Notes under the pieces: model-generated
The model's database searches: none
The model's input: the letters and a program-made list of their open reading frames with translations, nothing else
Told to the model about the DNA's origin: nothing
Part shown: positions 33,023 to 42,400 of the stretch, one piece after another
How positions within the stretch are numbered: the stretch's first letter is position 1
How the letters are laid out: each line of letters opens with the position of its first letter
Assembly: GCA_027579435.1 (NCBI GenBank)
Contig: JANBPK010000737.1
Location: 186,001-250,000 of the forward strand
Direction: 5' to 3'
Length of the DNA stretch: 64,000 nucleotides
DNA from: Candolleomyces eurysporus
Taxonomy: Eukaryota > Basidiomycota > Agaricomycetes > Agaricales > Psathyrellaceae
Made by a program: the position numbers and the translations under genes

Positions 33023-34228
33023 TCAATCATCCTCTTCTCCCATAGCTGTGCCCTGTCCATCGGTTCGGCTTGCAAAAGCTATGGGACGCGACAAGGCGAC
33101 ATCATTAGGCGATGTGTCCAGATCCCTCACCCACGCTCGGCCAGTCATAACACGAAATATGATAAGATGCGGTGCAAGTGCCTGATCATGAAAGGTTGAA
33201 GAGGGAGTCAGCTTTACACAGCGGACGAGGAAATAGAAAGCGCAGAATACGCACGCAAAACGCAAACCAAGCCTCGTCAAAGGCACTCGATACTTGATAA
33301 CCCAGTGCATTGATAACCCCAGCCACAACACCCAGCACGGTAAACGGCAAAGCTGATTCGACGAGGATTGCAACGACGCTTGTGTAAACTTGAACAGTTT
33401 CGTCGTTCAGAACTCCACGCAGGCGTCCTTGAGCTCGTAGAAGTTTGAAGCAGATGAGGGAGGTGACGAGGGCGTTGACAGCGACGGAGAGTATGAACCA
33501 GGCTGTCCCCCATGCCTTGGCTGCTGGTGTACCACCGAGCGAGGCGAGTGCTCGTAGTGATACTCCCGAGATGAGGTAGAGGATGGACATAGCTAGAGAG
33601 GTGTTAATACGGTTCTGAGATCAGTGTCGCTACGAACAACGGTGGAATGACCACGCACCAATCGAGGTAAGGTAGATTAAGACAGGTACAATGAGAACCC
33701 ACAGATATGCATGCCAAATCACGTAGCATCGATAGAGCTATTAATTTTCAACACTCCAGCGCGCGTGAAAAAAATGAATAGAGCATACCAGAATGCCATT
33801 CCCGATGATACTTGTCACGACCTCAGCCGCCGTGCTGATAGTTATGCGTTTAGCTGTCTGGGGTCTATTGAGATACAGCTCAATCCGCCTCTGCCGTTGC
33901 GAGATCATCATCCCTGAGTAGCTTATCGAGTCCGCCACCGCGTGAAGGATGTACAAAGAGGTCAAGACGAATGCTAAAGCCATGAAGGGTATTCTCTCCC
34001 TCTTTCTTTCGATGGGCGTCCTTTGGAACGCGAGGAAGGTAACGTAGCATAGGCAAAGCTGAACGCCTGAAACGAGATGGTCAGAACCGCCAGCCTGTAT
34101 GCATATCACTGACAGTCCAGTCTCGACTCACCTATCGCAACGAAACCGAGATGGGTGTTGGCGTACATCGCTTTAATGAAAACATTATACTCTCCCAGAG
34201 AGAAAGGTAAAGCTGAGGCTTGCGACAT
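33023..34228 (-). CDS. Seven-helix membrane protein, array copy 4
   Basis: Last member of the array. Exon 1 begins MSQASALPFSLGEYNVFIKA and ends at MYANTHLGFVAIG. Then come VQLCLCYVTFLAFQRTPIER, PFMALAFVLTSLYILHAVAD, VVTSIIGNGIL, the YRCYVIWHAYLWV exon, TAWFILSVAVNALVTSLICF, SVVAILVESALPFTVLGVVA and ALAPHLIIFRVMTGRAWVRD, ending in an acidic GEEDD tail. Introns match copies 1-3. It retains all seven hydrophobic segments, so it is probably functional. The region upstream (34229 on) is not homologous to the promoters of copies 1-2, consistent with an older duplication. Confidence 0.78.
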
Positions 34229-34885
34229 AAGGGCAGGCGAGGTAACCTGGCAAGGCGTTTTCAGAGAGGTTCCATGGCGGAGGCAAAGTGGGTCCGCTAC
34301 CAGGCTGTGGGCCGTGCGGACATAGTGAGAATTAGAATTGGTGAAGGGCTATGTTATTGACTTTGCGGAATTTCTCCCTCCCCGTCGATAAAGATAGCAC
34401 CTGAACGTACGGAAACCATTGTCGCGCTGGTCATTGATAAAAGCGTCCATGAGGGATCCGGAGCGGAGCCGGAGATAGCGGTGATCGAGCAACACGTGGA
34501 TGGCAGAGACGGCCTGATTGCCAAGCAATGCACGATTGATGATCATTCATCATAATGATGATGATCAGCGCCCAAAACCTCGTATGTTTTCAAGTTCAAG
34601 TTCCCCAGGAATTTACGGCCAGCTCAAGGAGATGGATACCGTCAAAATTTTCGGGGCTCAAAGAAAAGAATCTTTGAATTTTTAGTCGAGAACCCGGCTT
34701 CGACGTTTCTATGTGACAAGGGGACCGGCTGGCCCGCGTGGGCGCCAGTTGAACGTGCATCAAATTCAGGGCTAGCGCCCTACTCACGAAAACAAAACGG
34801 GGTTGGCCGTGTCAACCCAGCTGATCACTACCCGGGCGCTGGGTTTCTCTGTCTCCCTGACCATCATCCACACGAAGGTGCCCCA
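34229..34885. other. Divergent intergenic region
   Basis: Between seven-helix copy 4 (-) and the single-pass membrane gene (+). It contains an imperfect A/T palindrome of TGATGATCA/CATCAT elements at about 34537-34566. No gene recognised. Confidence 0.4.
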
Positions 34886-36460
34886 ATGTCGAGAACACGG
34901 TGGGTAGTATTTGACGATTCGCATCGCGACATTGTCTATGAGGGACCTTGGTCGACCCGGGAGGACACTTTCACTGGGCTTGGTACTCGTGGACCGGCCT
35001 ACCGTGGCTCTCAGCACTCGACCAACGGAGCAGCCAGCCTCTCGTTCCCCTTCGTTGGTAGGTATCATCTAGACTTCCCTTCAACTCTCTCATTCTGACA
35101 TTCCGACGTGGCAGGCTCGCAATTGACGGTACTCGGAACAAGCAACGTCTTGAACTCATCAGCGAGCACGGACCCGTTCTGGGAATGTCTCGTGGATGGT
35201 GTCCCCATCCCTACTCAGCGTCCCTCTCCCTCCCACGAGAACAACTGGCCGTTATGCTACACCTACAATCAAACCTTCGCCCGGCATACGCTCACACTCA
35301 ACGTCTTGGCCAGTGAACGGACCTTTTTGTTGGACCAGATCCGGTACCTGCCCCTCGCGAACATGACGACGGTTCTCCAGCACGCATCAGTCGTCATCGA
35401 ACAATCGGATCCAAGCATTTCATACGCTTCCGGGGACTGGCAGGCTGCAGATGATGCGATGCTGGCTTTACAGGCTGGATCTACCATCAACGTCAAATTC
35501 ACCGGAACGAAGTTGACCTGGGTGGGACAAGTTCTCGGTGGCCTGCCCTCAGAGCCCTCGAGCGGAACATACACCATCGACAGCAGGAGTCCCGTTCGGT
35601 TTACATGGAATGGATCGACCGCCATCACGACGAACCAACTCTACCAAACCTTCTTCGAGACCCCCGACCTCGATATGGGAACCCACGCCCTTACCGTGAC
35701 CCACCAAGGTACCTCTGCGCCCCTCGTCCTGGACTACCTTCTCGTAGAAGACGGGGACATAATCGCAGCCACACCTGGTGACCCCGCGCCCTCAAGCACT
35801 GCCATCACCCCTGATGGCACAACCGCCCCTGCTTCTAGTTCCGGATCCAAAACCCCCGTTGGTGCCATTGTTGGAGGAGTCCTCGGTGGTATTGTGCTGA
35901 TTGGAATTTTCGTGTTGGCGTTTTACTTCCTCAGAAGGCGGATGGCAGCGCGACGGGACCTCAATGAGAAGGCCTCTCCGTACTATTCTCCGGATTTAAA
36001 TGGCTCCCGCCCATCCAACCCTCACCCTCACCCATTGTACCCACCACCGTCCCCTCCGCATCCCCATCTCGTGGCGCAGAACTCTTTCACGTCCCTCCCT
36101 ATGGCCCAGACTACTACAGGTGGAGGATCCCTCACAGGTCAATATCCTGTTATACACCGGCCGGACGGTACGGACTACTTTGGTGCATCGCAGCCCGCAC
36201 CTGAGGGCGTCCAGAGGCTTGCGCCTTTGAGGAGGACGCCGGGTGGCTCGGAGACTTCAACGATGCCACTCATGACCAGCATTGAATCGTCACCGGCTAT
36301 TCCTCCGAACGGCACCAACTTCGAGGATCACCGTATGTCCATGGGCCATAGTACGCTTTACAGTGGCCCTGTGGGTCCGTTGGTTGCGCATCCTACGGCG
36401 ACGTATTCTCCTAATTACAGCCCGCCTCCCCAGGGCCCCACCCATTCTGGATATGTTTGA
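34886..36460 (+). CDS. Single-pass membrane protein with duplicated ectodomain (parent of two pseudogenes)
   Basis: Two exons (34886-35057, 35115-36460), about 505 aa. The extracellular part seems to hold two copies of a beta-sandwich-like unit. The first opens RWVVFDDSHRDIVYEGPWST and runs to SLSFPFVGSQLTVLG. The second opens VVIEQSDPSISYASGDWQAA and runs to NVKFTGTKLTWVGQVL. Such paired units occur in many agaricomycete surface proteins and resemble galactose-binding folds, but the ligand is unknown. A Ser/Thr linker, one transmembrane helix (PVGAIVGGVLGGIVLIGIFV, then LRRRMAARR) and a Pro-rich cytoplasmic tail follow. No classical signal peptide is visible; the transmembrane helix may serve as signal-anchor. 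It is the leftmost and only intact copy of a gene that recurs, truncated, at 38.1 and 47.9 kb. An N at 36564 is in the 3' flank. Confidence 0.82.
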
Positions 36461-36930
36461 TTCGGATATCTTCAGTTCTCTCTCGCGCCCGCTGGACACC
36501 CCTTCCTCTTCCTTTGTTTGTATATGGGACTTTTCTCTGTGATAGTATACTTGTATTCTGGGANCGTCTTTCGAGACGGATACCGATACCAAGTAGGATG
36601 TTTTTAATGAGCTGTGATGAAATACGATTGCGACACGTCTACGACCACTTATAAACAGAGGAGAAACCNTCTCGATCTGCATACTGAGAGTATTCAATAA
36701 TCAAAGCGGTGGTGTAAAGGAAATCTCAGAAAAATGGAAATAAATAAATAAATAATGTCACGGAAATAGGTACCAAGCGCCCTACTACTTTTCACGTCAA
36801 GATAGCTGAGCTATCAGAAGGTTCGACTCTCCATTCTCAGATACCATCTCCCTAAGCCAGAGACGCACGGTCACCTGATAAGTATAGGTAAATAACAACG
36901 TCAATGTTCGTCCAGCGTAGGTAATTCCTA
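36461..36930. other. 3' flank of the membrane gene
   Basis: Contains a short AAAT tandem run at about 36738-36752 and Ns at 36564 and 36669. Near 36600-36650 is a segment (GATGAAATACGATTGCGACA) that recurs with changes at about 36974 and 38977. No gene. Confidence 0.45.
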
Positions 36931-37049
36931 CAGCTCAATCTACCACAAGTGGAGGGTCGATCGCAGGTCGATAATGAGTTGCGACAAAATACGATTGAAG
37001 CACGTCTGCGATGATTGCTAAACAGTAAATATTGAGATCATACACCACG
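36931..37049 (+). pseudogene. Small extra fragment of the membrane-protein tail and 3' flank
   Basis: ACCACAAGTGGAGGGTCGAT near 36950 matches the GGGSLTGQY region of the intact gene and of the 47.9 kb copy. The following bases match the 3' flanks at about 36605 and 38970. It leads directly into the DUF6535 relic, as the equivalent 3' flank leads into the HEAT gene in the later units. Confidence 0.5.
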
Positions 37050-37237
37050 TTATGCACATAGGAGAGATCTCAAGGGTTCAATTCTGTCTTTCGCTGCCTG
37101 CTCGGCGTCCTCAAAATAAAGACCCAGATCTTTGATTTGCGTCTGAAATCGAGGAGATAGTCAGCGCTACAGCTTACGATCAGCAAAGAGCGATAACGGC
37201 GGCTAAGAGAAAGAAAACTTACAGACTCAGATGCCAT
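37050..37237 (-). pseudogene. Two-exon remnant of a third DUF6535-HEAT gene
   Basis: Read on the minus strand, ATG at 37237 begins MASES, followed by a GTAAGT donor. After an intron ending TTTCAG a second exon (37142 down) reads TQIKDLGLYFEDAEQAAKDR and soon meets a stop at 37050-37052. This matches the start of the two HEAT genes (WSLYLEDAERAAKERVELMK and WDLYLEDAERAAKDRVELMK). The rest of the gene, more than 7 kb in the other copies, is missing and the membrane-gene 3' flank abuts directly. It could in principle be expressed as a tiny protein, but a deletion relic is much more likely. Confidence 0.8.
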
Positions 37238-37811
37238 ATCTCAGTGGACGGGGTCTGGGTAGTAGACAAGCTTAGGGTGTCCAACCAACGTATACAACTT
37301 ATATAGCTGCATATAAGGCTTCCATGAGCCATGAGGCAGTCCACCTATTTTCTCCTGATCTTGACTATTGTTTCTGGTAAATCGGACGAGCTCAAGCGCC
37401 GAAGCTCATCGGCGGTAGCATTGGCAGTCCAATCATCAGAGCTTCTTCTCCAGCGTTTTTGTCATGCCGTGCTGGCGCTCTAAAGTTTGACCTTGTATAG
37501 CCGCAAAATCTCACCCGCAACTAAAGTACGAGACGACATCGGCGGGCGGGGGATCTTGGGAATTTATTCCTGCCACGATGCAGACTGAAGCTCATCGGAA
37601 GGGAAATGGATACATCAGGCAGAGATTGTGCTCAGGCGTCTTCCTTCTCATTCTCGTCGTTGACAACCTGCAGATTGTGGTGGTCCGGACTCAGGCGCCT
37701 TTCCGGGCCTCAGCCACCCTTACCATCAATTCTCAGCACAGCCTCCGCGTTAGGCCGTTGCGCAGGCGGCCCGCCCGCCATTTCTTCGAATTCCATTCCG
37801 AGAGAGCCAAA
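37238..37811. repeat. Divergent promoter segment, repeat copy 1
   Basis: Homologous to 46924-47597 and 56471-57143. In the intact arrangement it separates the DUF6535-HEAT start (-) from PAM17 (+). Shared blocks include the TATATAG region near 37300, GCGCTCTAAAG-like, GCAAAATCTCACC-like and ATGCAGACTGAAGCTCATCG. Confidence 0.7.
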
Positions 37812-38078
37812 ATGTCTCTTTGTCGACCAAACCATCTATCTACGCTCTGAATTGTGCTAGCATAATACTGGTAACCAGCTCGTCCATCACGGAAAGCCGG
37901 GGATACGTAGTCAGGCCGAGGCTGCAAGAAACAAGGTCGGTCCATCCTCAGGCGAGGCGACGCGAAAACGACTTTAGAAACCTAATCATCGGGACCTGCC
38001 TTGCAATGGCTTAAATATTTGGCGATCAGACGAAGTAGACATAGATGGCAGATGGTGCGCAAATCCTGGTTGGTACTT
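37812..38078 (+). pseudogene. PAM17 5' fragment, copy 1
   Basis: Begins ATGTCTCTTTGTCGACCAAA like intact PAM17 at 57144 (MSLCRP) but stops after 12 codons. The second-exon region is still readable near 37995-38070 (KYLAIRRSRHRWQM, compared with EYLAIRRSRHRWQT). Homology ends just inside the PAM17 second intron, where membrane-gene sequence begins. The downstream PAM17 exons are absent. Confidence 0.82.
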
Positions 38079-38079
38079 G

Positions 38080-38890
38080 TCCCTATTCCTACTGTATGGT
38101 AACTTATGCCGTTACCGCTATCCACCAAGGTACCTCCACGCCCCTCGTCCTGGACTATCCTTTGTAGAAGACGGGGGCATAATCGCAACCACACCTAGAG
38201 ATCCTGTGCCTCCAAGCACCATTGCCACTCTTGACGGCACAACTACCCCTGTTTCCAGTTCTGCCCAAGTCCCCCGTTGATGCCATCGCTGGAGGAGTAT
38301 TCGGCGGGATCGCTTTGACCGAAAATTTCTTACTTCCTCAGGAAACGGGCATCAGCTCGACGGGAGTCACAGGATCTCAACGAGAAGATCGCCCTACTGT
38401 TCTCCGGATTTAATTGGCTCACACCGATCCACCTATTCTTTTATCATACCCGCCACCGTTCGATCCGCATTCCCATCTCGTGAACCAAAACTCTTTCATG
38501 TCCCTCCCTCTGGCTCAAGACCTCAATTAGAGGGTCTATCGATGCTCAATATCCTGTTGTACGCCGGTTGAACGATTTGGACTACTATGGTGCCGCCCAG
38601 AGACTCGCGCCCTCGAGGACGCAGGGTGGCTCGGAGACTTCAACGATGCCACTCACGACCAACATCGAATCGCCACCGACTTCTCCACCATCTTCGAGGA
38701 TCACCCCCGTATGCCCACGAATCATAGGCTTTACAGTGGCTCTGTGCGTCCGTTAGTCCCACATCTAACGGCGACGTATTCTCCCAATCGCGTCCAGCCC
38801 CTCAAGGACCCACGTCCTGGGTATGCTTCCCTTCTCCCCCTCGCCCCACAGACACTTCTTCCTCTCACTACGTCTGTATTCTGAACATTT
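38080..38890 (+). pseudogene. Truncated copy of the single-pass membrane gene, copy 2
   Basis: After the junction there is a short match to the region around 35205 of the intact gene, then a deletion to about 35690. From there the match continues through the ectodomain end (IHQGTSTPLVLDY, compared with THQGTSAPLVLDY), linker, damaged membrane helix and Pro-rich tail (GGSETSTMPLTTNIESPP). Several stops and frameshifts make it non-coding. Confidence 0.85.
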
Positions 38891-39461
38891 GGTTCTGATA
38901 GTACCTGGCTGGGGATTCTGAATCTGTCTTTGAGACAAATATTGATACGAGAAGGATGTTCCTCATGAGCCACAACGAAATACGATTGTGACATGTCCGT
39001 AATGACTTTTAAATTGTAAATATCGAGAAAATGCACCACGTGTGATGTTGTGCGTACAGGGGAGCATCCAATAGTTATAGTCATGAGTGCGAACGATGTC
39101 GATGAAAAAGCACGAGGTTTTCGTAGGTTCCCGCAGTAACGAGCCTCTCAGGCCCTCCACTTTTTCCTATTGAGCCAGCCGTCGATCGTCTGCAGTGACA
39201 TGTTGACATCCTTTTTGAATGACAGGAGAGTCGCTTTTCGATGCACACCCATCTCCCCCATTTTCTTCCTCCGTTCAAGACCGTTTCAAATGTAATTATA
39301 CCACTCCATTTCCCATTACATTTCTAGCAATTCATTGTGTATATATTATACGCCTGCGTCTGTGCGCTCGGTAATATTGATGGGGGTGCCGCTGACCCAA
39401 GCTTGCGGCTACCTATTCTGCCTTGGTTGTCGAGCAAAGGTTGTAGTGCTGTACAACCTGA
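38891..39461. other. Spacer between membrane pseudogene and HEAT gene 1
   Basis: The first part is 3' flank of the membrane gene and is homologous to 36600-37060. No intact gene is recognised in the remainder. Confidence 0.4.
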
Positions 39462-42400
39462 TCAAGTCGGTGGAGACGGGAGGTCCCGTTCCTTTTCGCC
39501 GGCCACCGGAGGGAACCATACCGCATATCGCGTACGCCATGTCGTAGCTTCTCGCACTGTGATATGCTGCCCAAATAGAGTGAACTTGAACCAATCCAGC
39601 AGTTCCTTCTGGTCCGCCGGATTTTCTGGAACGTTGTCGTTGCCCGGGATCCTTTGCCCGTATCGACACCAGAGCCCGGTCGAGATTGTGAGTCTATATT
39701 GGGCGAGTTCCGGGCGAGTGACCAATGCTGGTGCCAGAACAACCATCATGTAGTCTGTAGCTGTTTTGCCCAGGCGTCCTATCCCAAAAATTGAATGCGT
39801 GCGAATCAGAAGGGACGAGACCCGGCATACCATCCGAGATAAGTTGAGCGAGCAGTTCGACGTGGCCTATGAGGATANTTTTTTTCAGAGTCAAAGGCCG
39901 TGGCAGCTATACTTAGCGTGATCTTTCGACGGGCTAGTGAAAATGTTGTCTGTAAGCTCTCTGGAGCCAATCGCCGAGTGAAATTACTGACCAGTAGCAT
40001 CTAGCGACATCAAAGAGAGTAATTTCACCACAGATGGTCTCAAATGCTGTATTTGAAGCAGCTCCATAAATTTAGTAGCAAGGGGAGTAATTTGCTTGAG
40101 CACCGCGCCGGTTGTTACAGTCAACCGTCTAAGCTGCCCTTGCCCGGCGCTCTCCAAGGCTAGTAGGAACGAGGGTGAGTCACNAAAAACAATACTTGGC
40201 TGAGATAGGCTCACATGCAGGTTCTAATGACATGGCCAAGAGTAACCGGATTGCGGGGATACGTACTCTTTCGATGTCATCCTTGTCATCAAATGCCAAA
40301 CTTATAATCTCAGTTACGGGGGACTCAATGAGTTCCGGCTTTGAATAACCTACAGAGCTGATTAGGCGCATGTTGAGCTGTCACAATGTCAGAATAGCTT
40401 ACGACGGTCTTCATACAGTTTTAGAAGCAATGCAATAGTAGTCGCACGAGTGGACGATGACGCGTCTCGGAGCATCGGGGTCAAGCAATGGGCGACAATG
40501 GCGGCAGTGTCATCTGAGATCATGACTACAGTGTCCAAGTGAGGATCTCAGTCAAGTCTGGCAAGCTGGGTGGGGATATTTACGTGTCTCGGCAAGTTGC
40601 ATAATGGTACCAGTCCCTTGAGTGACTGCCATAATAACTTCAACATTGAGCTTCGCTGTTTCCATGATCAGCAAGACAACCAACCAATTTCAAGAAGCTT
40701 AGCTGACTTTCCGTGGAGGAGGCTGTAGATCTTTCAAACAGGATGCTCTTCACAACTCCCTCAAGAAGTTCATCCCTTTCGAACCAAATAATTCTCAGCA
40801 ATCGGGAAATAGAGGGAGAAACAAGGTCCCAGAATTCTTCTACAAGTGGCATTATGATTAGAGTTCTGGTAGGAAATTGAGAGGAAACTTAAAGACAATA
40901 CCATTTAAATCCTTGGTTAGGCTGTCTATGACTGAAGCTGTGCTTCTACGGAGGCCATAGTTATTCTGCTCCTTGAGATAATCCTCAATGGTTTTTGACA
41001 AGGATTCTTTGATGGCGTCTCGGAATTGAAAAACTGGACAAACGAGTAAATATTGATGGCTAGAGCCAGAGAAACAAGCTTGACACATACAATTCGTAGT
41101 CTTGTAAGCTTCTTTCAAAACTCGTAATGCATCAGTTCGTAAGTTGGCATCATGATCTTTGATGGCTATGTCCGCTAACTGAGAGATGATTTCTGAATCA
41201 CCTGTAGGAAAGAGTCAACCACAGGACGCAATTATGCAATATTGGATGTGACACGCACTACCCTGTCCCAGGAGATTTTGGTATCTGGGTTGGCTATCAC
41301 CTTCATCAAATTTAGAATGTGATTTGAGGCAACATTGAGTTCCAAGTCACTGACCATTGGTTGGACCAGGGATACATCCTATCAGGCAACCAAGTAGCTT
41401 GATAGTTGCTGAATGGATACAGGATCCTGCATCAGGTTCAAGTGCTGATTCTATGGCTTTGGATAGGACACTGTCGATTGGTTCAGGGAGTTCAACTGTC
41501 CAAGAGGTTGAAATATGACATGCTTGGATTTGGGAAAGAAGGGCTTACTGTTCTGAAACATGGAGTACAGTGTATCCTGAGATTTGAAGGTGGTGTTGTT
41601 CAATCCCTCTTTGATTACTACTTCAATGAGTTTTGGCAAAGCTTGAAACTCAGCTAAAAATGCACTGAGAATGCTTGAAAGGTTGATAATTTGAAATATT
41701 ACAGACCATTCTGCCAGTAACCAAGTAGCAAAATTATCTGGATCCATAACCAATGTTGCTCATGAAGATCCTGCCCAGAACCTTGATATGGGGGTTAATA
41801 ACAAGTCTCAATTTACTAGTGGGTAGGATTGAACAGAACCTTCCTGTGCACTGGGTGGTGCTGTGATTATTGTCAGCACATTCACCACATGGTCTGTGTA
41901 TGGCCACTTTGGAAGGTAAGAACTGAGAATTCTCCCTAGTTTTGCTGCTATTGGTGTCCTCAATTTGGCTGCAATGTAAATCAGCAGGAAGACTTTGGAA
42001 AAAAAAAACACAGCCACAGTACCATCTTCTAAAAGTTGTTGTATTACTGTTATTGCCTCTGCCCGCACACCAGAGTCACTGTCTTCAATCACAGTGTTGA
42101 TCAGCTTGGTGAGTCCAGAAAACCCATCTGCATGAAGGAGTTAGATAGTGTGTAGATGGGTTCTGCTACATATGTCTCCTTACCATTTTCAACTTGAGTA
42201 CTGGCCAACTTGATCCATGATTGTCGTACTTTTGAACTTTCATCATTGATGCCTTCATGGAAGTGTGCCTTCACTATGGCTTCTACCTTTTTGTGATATC
42301 TTTCTCTGAATGATGGATCCTGATTGCTGTCCTCAGTCTCTAAAGGGTTCAAAATGGTATTGATAGCTTCAGCACGACAGTGATGATTGTCATCCTTTAA

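Noticed and set aside
34537..34566. A/T palindrome as a replication origin or transposon end
   Set aside because: Imperfect, isolated, and without target-site duplication or nearby transposase sequence.
37578..37850. 90-codon frame covering the PAM17 promoter repeat in unit A
   Set aside because: The same region in units B and C has different frames and runs across the real PAM17 start; it is upstream non-coding sequence.
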